Assembly (NCBI GenBank): GCA_012295225.1
Contig: WMKK01000010.1
Location: 434,001 to 498,000, forward strand
Length of the DNA stretch: 64,000 nt
From: Ostreococcus mediterraneus
Taxonomy: Eukaryota > Chlorophyta > Mamiellophyceae > Mamiellales > Bathycoccaceae
Direction: 5' to 3'
Shown here: piece by piece, positions 18,171 to 27,064 of the stretch
How positions within the stretch are numbered: position 1 is the stretch's first letter
Layout of the letters: each line of letters starts with the position of its first letter
Made by a program: the position numbers and the translations under genes
Notes under the pieces: generated by a model
What the model saw: the letters and a program-made list of their open reading frames with translations, nothing else
Database searches by the model: none
What the model was told of the DNA's origin: nothing

Positions 18171-19103
18171 ATGTCCCGCCCGTCTTTCGCACCGCGCGTC
18201 ATCGCGCGCGCGTCGTCGAGCGCGAGCACGAACTCGAACTCGAACTTGAACGCCAGGGCGCGGCGCGACGACGCGACGTGGTACCGCGCGTCGGGCTACC
18301 GCACGACAAAGTTGAGTGACGTCGAACGCACCCAGCTTCAAGACGGCGACGCATCGTACACCGTGGTCAAGGTGGACGTGGGTCCAGTGACGGCGTACAC
18401 GGGTGGACGATACGACGGTCAGAAGGTGGCGGCGCCGTGGGCGTCGACGGCGACGACGCCGGCGACGGAACGGCGCGGGCAAAAGGAGCGCGCGTACGTC
18501 TTTGACTCGAGCGCGTTGGACGCGTCGGACGGCGCGCCCTCGACGACGCGGATCGTATCGGTCACGAGCACGAGGCCGTTGGGGATTATTTTCGAGCCGG
18601 ATGCGCGAGGGCGGATTCGTGTGGCGGATTTCGTGCGCGGGAGCGATGCGGATAAAGCGGCGAGCGTGGCGCGACTCTCGCCGGTTGGCGCCGACTGCGC
18701 GAGACGAGGCGACGTATTGCGCGCGTTTACCGCCACGCAGGTATCGTTTACCACGACTGGGGCGCTATTAGGTGATTTAAGTGGTACTAAACGCGTAAGG
18801 ACGCTATATGGGTGCGATGGCGAGAGTTGGGAGCGCGCGACGGCGGCGTTGACGAATGGGCGCGTCGCCGACGGGCCCGTGACGCTCGTGCTCGAACGAC
18901 TGGCGGACGCGGAGGCCACCGAACGAGAGTCTTGGGCGCGCGAAGAACGCAAGATTGAATTTCGTGGATTAGGGGAGAAGACCACGGTTGAGGTGCAGCG
19001 CGAACGGGCGAGAGAGATTGGCGAGCCGCAGACGGCGGTCAATGCGAGCATTCTCGTCGGAGCACTGTCGTTTCTTTTGCTCATCGCCGCCGGGTTTACG
19101 TGA
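18171..19103 (+). CDS. PDZ-like, C-terminally anchored protein, probably plastid
   Basis: This 310-residue protein starts with a Ser/Asn/Arg-rich leader (MSRPSFAPRVIARASSSAS). Residues about 120-250 fit a PDZ-like fold: RPLGIIFEPDARGRIRVADF at the carboxylate-binding edge, and RRGDVLRAFTATQVSF, then VTLVLERL as the closing strand. A single hydrophobic helix (ASILVGALSFLLLIAAGF) ends the protein, so it may be tail-anchored in a thylakoid or envelope membrane. Proteins of this layout occur in plants and algae without a firmly known role. The call is by motif pattern; no catalytic site was seen. Confidence 0.65.
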   Translation: MSRPSFAPRVIARASSSASTNSNSNLNARARRDDATWYRASGYRTTKLSDVERTQLQDGDASYTVVKVDVGPVTAYTGGRYDGQKVAAPWASTATTPATERRGQKERAYVFDSSALDASDGAPSTTRIVSVTSTRPLGIIFEPDARGRIRVADFVRGSDADKAASVARLSPVGADCARRGDVLRAFTATQVSFTTTGALLGDLSGTKRVRTLYGCDGESWERATAALTNGRVADGPVTLVLERLADAEATERESWAREERKIEFRGLGEKTTVEVQRERAREIGEPQTAVNASILVGALSFLLLIAAGFT

Positions 19104-19199
19104 ACTCATCGCAAGCAACTAGGTCGTAGTTTTACAGCAGCTAGGTATTTGTGTCGTCTAGACGTGCACGTTTGTCTCTTGCCATCATCATCATCATCG

Positions 19200-20921
19200 T
19201 CATCGAGGTGAGCGCGTTTTTATTTTCGCTTGCAAACGAGCGTGCGTCGAATCCCGCGACGGCTTGTCGTCGTGCGCGTTCGGAGAATCTGCGTTCACAC
19301 CGACGACGGTGCCACCGGCGATTTCTTCGGCAAGCGCTTCGTTTGTTTCTAGTTTTGCTTGCGTGTCGAGGAAAAGCATTAAATCTCGCGTTTCGTCTTC
19401 GAGCTCTTTAATGCGCGCATCCTTGAGCGCGAGCTCGATGTCTCTCCGCTTCTGCACGCGTTCGAGCTCGTGTCTGACCGCTTTGACGTTGTCTGCGAGT
19501 CCGTCACTCAGCACTCGCATGTGCTCGAGCTCATTTCTCAGCTCTGCGATTGTTTTTTCGTGCGCATTGTTGGTCTTTTGAGCAACTTTGAGCGCGCGTT
19601 TGGCTTCTTTGGCGTCTGACATCGCGCGACTCAGCACGGCGGCGTTTCGATTCTCTTCGTCTTGCTGCGAAATTACGCCCTCGCGCCCGTCGTTCGCTGC
19701 TTGTAGCAGCGCTTCAAAGTATTTACGTTGAGATTCCAGCTGCGACGTCAAGAGCAAATCATACTCGCTCGCGATAGCGTCCAACTTTGACGACACCAAC
19801 GCCTCTTCGAGCGCGGGGTCTAAATCGCTCACATCCAATTCTCGTCGGTGGTTTGAGCAGCAACTTCCATCCGATTCCCCCGCGCTCGCCGCACTATTGC
19901 GTCGATCAACGCGCGGTGAAAGCTCGACGAGCCCGGATTTACTTTGAATCAAGCGATGCACGAATCCATCGGAGACGTAATCCCAAACGCGTTGCGTGCC
20001 GACTTCGAGCGAATAGCAATGATTCGTCGACCGCCAATGATCCACTGCGCACGCACCTGCGTAGCGTCCACACGCAACCTCACCGCAAATCAAGCACACC
20101 CACAAATCGTGATCTTTCCCACACTTCCCGCACACCACATTTGGTTCAGGGGAGTGCGAATATCGACACACCGGACAGCTCGCGTCGGCCCAACCGCTCA
20201 AGCAGTCGGCGTGAAACGAGTGGTTACAAATCGTCGTCACGATCCCCGAAACTTCTTCATCCAAGCGGTCCAAACACACTGGACAGCTGGGGATTTCAGT
20301 CGCATTTTCTCTATCGATTGCGTCGACGTCGTACTCGACGCTATCCACGTACAGCGCCACGCACGCTTCGGGAGACGCGCTCGAATATCGCCGTCCGTTA
20401 TAATTGGACACAAACACCCCCGCCGCGTCACGGTCTACGAACGTCAACACCACATCATACGTCACCCTACCATTCCTACGCCGCCGCCCGACATCCGCCA
20501 CATCCGCCACATTCGCCGCCGCCGATGCAGCGACGACATCCGACGAAGACGAGACGACGCGCACCCGCTTCGCGCGCTCCATCGCCGCCGCCGCGAACCG
20601 ACAAAAATCCGCCACCCCGATCGCGCTCGGCACCCCGAGCACGCACACCTCATTCGAACGCGCCGCCGACGCATCGTCACTCCCGTCGCCGTCATCCCCC
20701 CCACCCGCGCGCGCGGCGCGACGAAACACGCGAATCTTCCCGCGCACGAGCTCCGCCACCCGAGGCGCGCCATCGTCGCCGCCAGCGCACCGCCTCGCGC
20801 GCCCATCGTCGTCGCCATCGAACGCGCGCGCGGTGATATCGACGTCGTCATCCTCGCCCCCGTCGTCCTCGCGCTCGATCACCGTCGCGTACGCCGCCGC
20901 CGCCGACGACGACGACGCCAT
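19200..20921 (-). CDS. BRAP2-type E3 ubiquitin ligase (BRAP2 domain, RING, ZnF-UBP, coiled coil)
   Basis: The 573-residue protein starts at ATG 20921 (MASSSSAAAAYATV). An RNP-like BRAP2 domain covers about residues 90-200 (VLGVPSAIGVADFCRF...YDVVLTFVDRDAAGVFVSNYNGRRY). The RING finger follows at about 210-250 (CPVCLDRL...CNHSFHADCLSGW...CPVCR), then a ubiquitin-binding ZnF-UBP at about 262-330 (CGKCGKDHDLWVCLICGEVACGRY). A coiled coil fills 400-540. This is the BRAP/IMP and plant BRIZ architecture: an E3 ligase that can restrain Ras-MAPK scaffolding in animals and forms BRIZ heteromers in plants. The frame upstream of 20921 reads into the inverted-repeat tract and is excluded. Confidence 0.92.
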   Translation of the reverse strand: MASSSSAAAAYATVIEREDDGGEDDDVDITARAFDGDDDGRARRCAGGDDGAPRVAELVRGKIRVFRRAARAGGGDDGDGSDDASAARSNEVCVLGVPSAIGVADFCRFAAAAMERAKRVRVVSSSSDVVAASAAANVADVADVGRRRRNGRVTYDVVLTFVDRDAAGVFVSNYNGRRYSSASPEACVALYVDSVEYDVDAIDRENATEIPSCPVCLDRLDEEVSGIVTTICNHSFHADCLSGWADASCPVCRYSHSPEPNVVCGKCGKDHDLWVCLICGEVACGRYAGACAVDHWRSTNHCYSLEVGTQRVWDYVSDGFVHRLIQSKSGLVELSPRVDRRNSAASAGESDGSCCSNHRRELDVSDLDPALEEALVSSKLDAIASEYDLLLTSQLESQRKYFEALLQAANDGREGVISQQDEENRNAAVLSRAMSDAKEAKRALKVAQKTNNAHEKTIAELRNELEHMRVLSDGLADNVKAVRHELERVQKRRDIELALKDARIKELEDETRDLMLFLDTQAKLETNEALAEEIAGGTVVGVNADSPNAHDDKPSRDSTHARLQAKIKTRSPR

Positions 20922-20944
20922 CGCCCGCGCGCGACGCGGTCTGT

Positions 20945-21456
20945 CGCGGTCGACGACGTCGCGTTCGATCGATCGATATCGCGCATCGATCACCGCGACG
21001 TGCGCGCTTTCGCGATATCGATCGATCGAACGCGACGTCGCGTTCGACGACCGCACGCGCGACCGCGGACGCATCGACCCCATCGATCGATATCGATCGA
21101 TCGATATCGATCGATCCCATCGATCCCATCGATCCCATCGATCGATCCCATCGATCGATCCCATCGATCAATCCCATCGATCCCATCGACCCCATCGACC
21201 CCATCGACCCCATCGATCGATATCGATCGATCCCATCGATCGATCCCATCGATCCCATCGATCCCATCGGTCGATCCCATCGATCGATCCCATCGATGAA
21301 CGAATGGTCCGATGCGCACAGACCGCGTCGTCGCGCGGTCGCGCGTGCGGTCGTCGAACGCGACGTCGCGTTCGATCGATCGATATCGCGAAAGCGCGCG
21401 CGTCGCGGTGATCGATGCGCGATATCGATCGATCGAACGCGACGTCGTCGACCGCG
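20945..21456. repeat. 123-bp inverted repeat flanking a CCCATCGAT-type array
   Basis: The arms are 20945-21067 and 21334-21456. The right arm's reverse complement matches the left at 122 of 123 positions (only base 21001 differs). Each arm also contains internal self-complementary ATCGATCGAT/TCGCGTTCGATCG segments, so each can fold on itself. The arms enclose 266 bp of tandem sequence. The whole structure lies between the divergent BRAP2 and SURF6 starts, so it occupies their shared promoter. Confidence 0.95.
21068..21333. repeat. Tandem array of CCCATCGAT / ATCGATCGATAT units between the arms
   Basis: Most of the spacer is built of 8-, 9- and 13-base steps of CCCATCGAT, with interspersed GATCGATATCGATCGAT. 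Unit length is irregular, unlike CRISPR spacing, and there are no unique spacers. Several long open frames cross it on both strands because the units have no stops in those frames. They are repeat artefacts (SIDGIDRWDR- and PSIPSID-like peptides). Confidence 0.9.
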
Positions 21457-21496
21457 AGCGATCCCTCGTCGTCGCCCGACGACACACGACGACGAC

Positions 21497-22627
21497 ATGA
21501 CGACGACGCCGACGACGACGACGACGACGACGACGGCGCGGGCGACGTCCGCGTTCTTCACCGCGCTCACCGCGCTCGTGCCGGACGTCTTCACCGCCGC
21601 GCGCGACGACGACGAGGACGAGGACGACGGGCGTCGGCCGGGCGGCGCGACGACGGTGAGCGCCAAGTCGGCGGCGCGCGCGGCGCGCAAGGCGAGCAAA
21701 GCGGCGGCGTTGCGGCCGGGCATGGGCGGGGGCGACCGCGCGAGGGGTGGTGCGACCGCGGAGGAGGGAGATGGGGGTGGCGACGACGATGGGAGCGCGA
21801 GCGAGAGCGAGGAGGGCGCGAATGATGAGGGCGGGGCTGGGCGAGGCGACGCGCGCGCGGGCGCGAAGGACGACGACGTCGGGTTGTCGTGGTCGCTCGA
21901 ACAGTCGTCTGAGCGCACGCTTGAGGCGCTGCGTGAACGGTTACGGATGAAGATTGAGAGTAGTCGGAACGCGAGGCGGGCGGCGGCGACGGCGGAGACG
22001 GCGCGAGATGCGAAGCAGTGGCGCGAAGCGAGGAATAAGGCGAAACAAGAAAAGAAACGCAAGGCGCGCGCGAACGCGACGTTGGTGGAGGCGCGTAAGG
22101 GGGCGAATGCGGGGGCGAAGAAGCAAAAGAATGGTGTGAATGACGACGCGGATGGTTCGCGTGAACGCGAGGATATGCAATTCGGACGGGTGACGACGGA
22201 TGACGACGGCTCGAACACTGGGCGTAAGAAGAAAAAGGCGTCTAAAGAAGAGTTGCTGCGAAAGGTGTTGGAGCGTAAGAAGGCGATTGAAGACGCGGGT
22301 GGTGAGCATGGAGGTGGCAAGGCGGTGGCGGATAAGTACGCGTGGGAAGCGGCGCTGTCGCGCGCTTCGGGTGAAAAGGTTTTAGACGACCCGAAGCTGC
22401 TCAACAAGTCCATCAAACGCGAAGAGCGCGCGAAGAAAAAGTCTCGCGCGCAATGGGAGGAGCGTACGCAGAAGGTTAAAGAACAACAGGGTGCCGCTGC
22501 GAAGAAGCGCAAGGATAACATCAAACAACGAAAGGATGCGAAGATTGAACGCAAGATGGACAAGCGCGAAAACAAGCGTCGACCGGGATTCGAAGGTCGA
22601 TCAGAAGGCTTCATCAATAAAGCTTAG
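21497..22627 (+). CDS. SURF6/Rrp14-family nucleolar ribosome-biogenesis protein
   Basis: From ATG 21497 the protein has 376 residues. It starts with a threonine tract coded by an ACG microsatellite, then an acidic Asp/Glu/Ser middle and a strongly basic C-terminal half. The SURF6 signature is at the end: YAWEAALSRASGEKV, DDPKLLNKSIKREERAKKKS, AQWEERTQKVKEQQ, NIKQRKDAK and RRPGFEG. SURF6/Rrp14 acts in early 60S and 40S subunit assembly in the nucleolus. The longer frame starting at 21296 lies in the inverted repeat and is not used. The gene converges on GCP2 with 87 bp between stops. Confidence 0.88.
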   Translation: MTTTPTTTTTTTTARATSAFFTALTALVPDVFTAARDDDEDEDDGRRPGGATTVSAKSAARAARKASKAAALRPGMGGGDRARGGATAEEGDGGGDDDGSASESEEGANDEGGAGRGDARAGAKDDDVGLSWSLEQSSERTLEALRERLRMKIESSRNARRAAATAETARDAKQWREARNKAKQEKKRKARANATLVEARKGANAGAKKQKNGVNDDADGSREREDMQFGRVTTDDDGSNTGRKKKKASKEELLRKVLERKKAIEDAGGEHGGGKAVADKYAWEAALSRASGEKVLDDPKLLNKSIKREERAKKKSRAQWEERTQKVKEQQGAAAKKRKDNIKQRKDAKIERKMDKRENKRRPGFEGRSEGFINKA

Positions 22628-22714
22628 ATACCCTGATAGTAGCACGTGTATATACGATGATGATTTAAAACACATTGTTTTCTGTTGAGTAGTACTAGTA
22701 GTAGTATTACCGAG

Positions 22715-25513
22715 CTAGGCGCCACCGTGGACGTAAAAGCCGTTGAAATCCAGTCGCGAGCACAGCGACGCGAGGTTCGGTTCAAGGTGCCCCGAGTCAT
22801 TCAACACGTTTAAGAAATCCTCCAATAAATGGTCAAATTGTGACTGTGTATCGCTCACCACAGCGGTCATTTCTTCCTCCAACACTCCAAGCTTGGTCGC
22901 GGTGACCGCATCCGTGACTTCAGCCTTGGCTCGGCGCGCGGCGTCGGCGAATCGCTCGCCGTCTCTGGCGAATCGCAAGCACGTCGCCTTGAGGCGATCT
23001 AATCGCTTCAATATCTTTGGCCAGAATAACATACTTTGTTTCATACACTTGTCCAAGAACGCATCGTGAATGCCAATGATTTCATCCACCGTGCGCGCGG
23101 TGTCTAAATCTGCGCTCATCGCGTGCCAGTTTGGTTCGATGACCTCGCACGTAACGTAGTACAAGTAATTTTGCAAAAAGTTAATCATTCGCTGCGTGAG
23201 CTTGTGTAGTTTAGCAAACATCGCCGTCAGCGACCGATCACGGATGTGATGCAGCGTCTGCCACGTCGAGCACACCGAACGTTCGATGCACTTGAAATGG
23301 AACACGTGGCGGAAGACGATTTGATACTTGGTCAACGCGCGACGACTGAGCACCAAGCTCGTGGGCCACGGGGCGACGTAATCGAGCATAAACGTGTCGT
23401 ATCCAGACGTTGATGCCTCATCGCGGTCGTCTACTTTCATGGGACTTACGATGGTTTCGTCTCCACTTACACCAACCAGCCCCAAGAGCTGATTGACGTC
23501 CACAGAGCATCGCAAATCGTCCCCGTGTTTATCGATGGCCGTGCTCGCCGACTTCACAGCCATGTCTAAAAGCGATTGAAGCTTCGACGCACGAATCGTG
23601 TTCGCATCCTTGGCTAGTTCAGACTTAGCGGTGTCTAAAAAGTGCACTAAATAATCGCCTTGCGAAATTAAAAAGTACATCTTCATGCTCGCCAAGCGCG
23701 TGCGCAATTCGCCTCGGTCCCACACTTGGCGTAACAACGCATTCGCAGCGAGTTCAAAGCGTTCACCGATACGATCGGCGTATTTTCCAGTGCCAATCAA
23801 CGCGTTCGCGTCAAATGGGATTTTCCCAAGTCCATCGTTGGGTCTGGACGGTAGCGTGGCGAGCGAAGCGACATCTGTTTCGCGCATCGCGTTTAAGTAC
23901 TTGCCCGTGGTGAGGATTTTTTGCGCGAGTTGGTCGCCAATGAAATGCGGAATGTCACCGCGCAGCGAATAGCGCTTTGACCAAAACACGGCATTGTAGT
24001 CATCCATGAGCGACTCTTTCTTCATGGAGTTTTGTTCGACAATCAAGAACTCGTCGTACGGGTCGTCGACTTGACCGTCATACACCCACAACTCGACGGC
24101 TCGGATGTATGGCGCCGCGGCGGCTTTGCTCAGTCTTTGCACCAACACCGACACCGCGTTGTCGCCTGCGTGGTCGCCCCCCTCGCGATGAAGTAAATTC
24201 AAGACACTCGCCCCTTTTAAATGATACGCTCGACTTGCAACGTTGGCCATCAATCTCAATGCACTCGCTGCCGGTTGACAATAAAACCACGCCGACTGCA
24301 GCGAAAGCGCGCCGACGTTGCGCTGATGCTCGAGCTGCACGATGAGCGTGTGCCAGTCGTTCAAGAGCTCGCGCATGTCAGCCGCGAGCGCATGCGACAC
24401 GTATCCATGCTTGAACTCTTGCCGAGACTCGATGAATGCCCGAATGGTCGCCGCGTCTGAGCACAAGGGCATCATGTTCTTTGTCAGCGCGGAAAGCGAC
24501 GCCTCGAGGCCGAGCTCGACTTCAAACTTTACTCGCGCCAGTCGAGAATCTCTTACAGTAACCACCGCGTAATCTGCGTCCTCATCCGTGCCTCGCCACG
24601 CGCTGATGTATCGCCCATCGATGCCCATCATGGCGTACAACAAATCATCTAATATCAGCAACTCTTGCTCAGCGGTGGAGTACTCGCTCAAGGATTTCAC
24701 ATTTCTGTCTTGCTCGGCTCCGCCACCAAGGTGCGCGCCTGTGAGGAACGGCCGCTCGTAATTCCACTCTGGCAAACGTGCTAATGCGTTTTCTTGCGTT
24801 GTGACTAATGTGCGCTCGGGTTTACCGACGCTGGCGCGCTTGCGAACGCTCTCTGGCGCGTCGACTCGCATCTTCGCCTCAAACGCTCCAGCTAAAGATT
24901 TCGTACTCGATGATGGAGATGCGGTACCTGGACCGCCTCCTCGACGCCGCTCATCACTATCGTCACCAAAAACACGTACATATCGATCAGGCGTGCCCAA
25001 TCCACCAGGAGACGACGACGAAATCGTTGTCATCGTCGCGTTTGCGTTTGCGTCGCCGTCGTAATCCAAACCGCGCGCCGTCGACGTCACCCCAGCCGCA
25101 CCCTCCGCCGCCGCCACGCGTCCCCCAGCCTCACTCACAGCAAACGCCAACTCCTCATCCATCGCAATCTTCGCCACGACAGCTAAATACCGATCCAACT
25201 CCTCCACTCGCAACGTCTTCAACGCGTCGTACGCCCGCCCAAACGCCTCCGCGTCATCCGCGCGCTCACTCAACACCCGCCTCGTCTGCGTCACCGCCAC
25301 CTTTGTCACATCATACCGCGATATCATCTTCCCCAACATCGTCGTCGACGCCGACGCCAGCGTTTGCGTCAGCCTATGCCTCACATCCAGCCCGAGCGCC
25401 GCGGTCAGCGCATCCACGCTCGCGCGCACGCGATCCTCGCTCGCCGAGCTCATCTCGTCCGCGTTCGCATCCTCCGTCACGAACGACCTCGGGGCATGGC
25501 CAGACGCCGACAT
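22715..25513 (-). CDS. Gamma-tubulin complex component 2 (GCP2/Spc97 family)
   Basis: This 932-residue protein nucleates microtubules as part of the gamma-tubulin small complex. The GRIP1 region (about residues 260-560) includes LLYAMMGIDGRYISAWRGT, EFKHGYVSHALAADMRELL and the GCP2-like EELxV-type patch PYDEFLIVEQNSMKKESL. The GRIP2 gamma-tubulin-binding half includes YDTFMLDYVAPWPTSLVLSR, KYQIVFRHVFHFKCIER, and HKLTQRMINFLQNYLYYVTCEVIEPNW. The resemblance is closest to GCP2. The start at 25513 (MSASGHAPRSF) follows a 5' leader that holds the TTACATTGGTGGCGTCA word about 120 bp upstream. The longer frame to 25648 would begin inside that word. Confidence 0.93.
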   Translation of the reverse strand: MSASGHAPRSFVTEDANADEMSSASEDRVRASVDALTAALGLDVRHRLTQTLASASTTMLGKMISRYDVTKVAVTQTRRVLSERADDAEAFGRAYDALKTLRVEELDRYLAVVAKIAMDEELAFAVSEAGGRVAAAEGAAGVTSTARGLDYDGDANANATMTTISSSSPGGLGTPDRYVRVFGDDSDERRRGGGPGTASPSSSTKSLAGAFEAKMRVDAPESVRKRASVGKPERTLVTTQENALARLPEWNYERPFLTGAHLGGGAEQDRNVKSLSEYSTAEQELLILDDLLYAMMGIDGRYISAWRGTDEDADYAVVTVRDSRLARVKFEVELGLEASLSALTKNMMPLCSDAATIRAFIESRQEFKHGYVSHALAADMRELLNDWHTLIVQLEHQRNVGALSLQSAWFYCQPAASALRLMANVASRAYHLKGASVLNLLHREGGDHAGDNAVSVLVQRLSKAAAAPYIRAVELWVYDGQVDDPYDEFLIVEQNSMKKESLMDDYNAVFWSKRYSLRGDIPHFIGDQLAQKILTTGKYLNAMRETDVASLATLPSRPNDGLGKIPFDANALIGTGKYADRIGERFELAANALLRQVWDRGELRTRLASMKMYFLISQGDYLVHFLDTAKSELAKDANTIRASKLQSLLDMAVKSASTAIDKHGDDLRCSVDVNQLLGLVGVSGDETIVSPMKVDDRDEASTSGYDTFMLDYVAPWPTSLVLSRRALTKYQIVFRHVFHFKCIERSVCSTWQTLHHIRDRSLTAMFAKLHKLTQRMINFLQNYLYYVTCEVIEPNWHAMSADLDTARTVDEIIGIHDAFLDKCMKQSMLFWPKILKRLDRLKATCLRFARDGERFADAARRAKAEVTDAVTATKLGVLEEEMTAVVSDTQSQFDHLLEDFLNVLNDSGHLEPNLASLCSRLDFNGFYVHGGA

Positions 25514-25633
25514 GCGAACGACGCCGCGCCACGCGTCGCGCGCGCGTATGGAGCCGTGACGCCCACGGCGCGCGACGCGGCGCGCGAGGCGACGGCCGTT
25601 TGAACGCCTGCACGCGGTCGGTCGGACACACGA

Positions 25634-25654
25634 GGATGACGCCACCAATGTAAA
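25634..25654 (-). promoter_or_regulatory. Conserved promoter word, copy 2 (GCP2 side)
   Basis: The reverse complement is the same 21 bases as 15105-15125. On the GCP2 strand it lies about 121-141 bp upstream of the start codon. The divergent eL18 start is 100 bp to the right. Confidence 0.65.
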
Positions 25655-25657
25655 ACA

Positions 25658-25666
25658 TTAGGGTTT
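25658..25666 (-). promoter_or_regulatory. Telo-box (AAACCCTAA) in the eL18 promoter
   Basis: TTAGGGTTT on the plus strand, 88-96 bp before the eL18 ATG. Telo-boxes are a known promoter element of plant ribosomal protein genes. A second occurs in the eS7 gene at 31101-31109. Confidence 0.6.
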
Positions 25667-25753
25667 TGGCGTGAGGGTTTTGCGCGCCCAGGCCTCGACC
25701 CCGCGTCGCGCGCCGACGCGATCCGCCTTTCCGAGCCGCACCTCGCCGCGAAC

Positions 25754-26816
25754 ATGGTACGTCCGCGATCGAGACGCGACGCGCGCGAACGATACGTTTC
25801 GTCACGCATGGCGCGCGTTCTCGCGCGCGCGTTTCGCGCGTCGCGGACGGCGCGGTGACGCGACGGAGGGATGTGGAGGTGGCGCGAGGCCGAGGGATGC
25901 GCGGGCGTCGTCGATCGCGCGCGGTGCGCGCGGCGTGCGGGGCGGCGGACGCGATGTCAGGCGATGCGCGCGGCGGACGCGAGAGATGGATGGGGTATTT
26001 GTTTGTGTGTGTGTGTTTGCGTACTTTGCGTTCGCGTGAGGGGACCACGAGACTGACCGCGACGCGCGTCGTTCGCATCGTCGCAGGGCATCGATCTCAT
26101 CGCCGGTGGGCGTAACAAGAAGACGTCGCGCACGGCGCCAAAGTCTGACAATGTCTACGTGAAGCTTCTCGTGAAGGTACGTGTGATTGTGTTTGTCGCG
26201 ATGCGCTCGATGCGCGGTGTGCGTCGGCGTCGCTGCGACGGCGGGGCGCGGACGCGCGCATCGATGGTGGATGCTAGGGCTTTCAGGCCCTAGCGCGCGG
26301 AAGGCGGACGACTGACCTGGAGCGCGTTTGATTACTTTTCGCGCGCAGCTCTACCGATTCTTGGCCCGTCGTACGGATTCGAAGTTCAACGAAACGGTGT
26401 TGAAGCGCTTGTTTATGTCCAAGACGAACCGCCCGCCGTTGTCCTTGTCCAAGTTGGCCAAGTTTATGAAGGGAAAGGAGGGCAAGGTCGCGGCGATTGT
26501 GGGTACGATTACCGACGACGTGCGTCTCCATGACGTCCCGGCGTTGAAGGTGTGCGCGCTTCGTTTCACGGAAACTGCGCGCGCGCGTATTATCAAGGCG
26601 GGTGGTGAGTGCATGACTTTCGATCAGCTCGCGCTTAGCGCGCCGACTGGCGAAGGCGTCGTGCTTCTCCGCGGTCCGAAGAACTCGCGCGAAGCGGTCA
26701 AGCACTTTGGCGCCGCGGGTGTGCCGGATTCCCACGCCAAGCCGTACGTGCGTTCCAAGGGTCGCAAGTTCGAAAAGGCTCGTGGTCGTCGTGCCAGCCG
26801 TGGTTACAAGCGTTAA
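25754..26816 (+). CDS. Cytosolic 60S ribosomal protein eL18, three exons
   Basis: The model is join(25754..25756,26087..26176,26349..26816), giving 186 residues, the usual family length. Exon 1 carries only the start codon. Exon 2 encodes [20 protein letters not shown] followed by [10 protein letters not shown]. Exon 3 continues with [30 protein letters not shown] and the basic end RRASRGYKR. Introns are 330 and 172 nt. Both have donor GTACGT, branch ACTGAC (A at 26056 and 26315) and acceptors GCAG and GCGCAG, and phases are exact. A telo-box and the shared promoter word lie upstream. The long open frame over exon 3 alone (from 26328) is not the true start. Confidence 0.95.
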
Positions 26817-27064
26817 GAAGTACGTTGTTGACCTTGTTTGGAGTGGATGTTTGGAAGAGTTAGCGAGGAGGATTCGTTCTCTGCGCTCGAAGTGTAGTGG
26901 TCACTTAGAATGCGTAGGCGTAGACGCGTCGCATGTTGAATATATCTCGAGCGTAAAACTAAGTAAAATTACATGTACGTACATCAAGCCTATTTCTTCG
27001 TCGCTATGGGGCGCTAATTTTACTAATTTCGTACACGCGCGCCACGCCGAGAGTGGAAAGCGCG

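Noticed and set aside
19944-21299. Plus-strand open frame of 451 codons across BRAP2 and the repeat array
   Set aside because: It is antisense to the BRAP2 domains and ends in an iterated SIPSIDP-type peptide coded by the repeat.
21068-21333. Possible CRISPR array
   Set aside because: Units are 8-13 bases, irregular, without unique spacers and in a nuclear eukaryotic context.
20848-22617. Minus-strand open frame of 589 codons across SURF6 and the repeat
   Set aside because: It is antisense to the SURF6 signature and low in complexity.
26328-26348. eL18 start inside exon 3
   Set aside because: The true N-terminus is restored by the spliced ATG and exon 2, and the stretch before 26349 is intron sequence.
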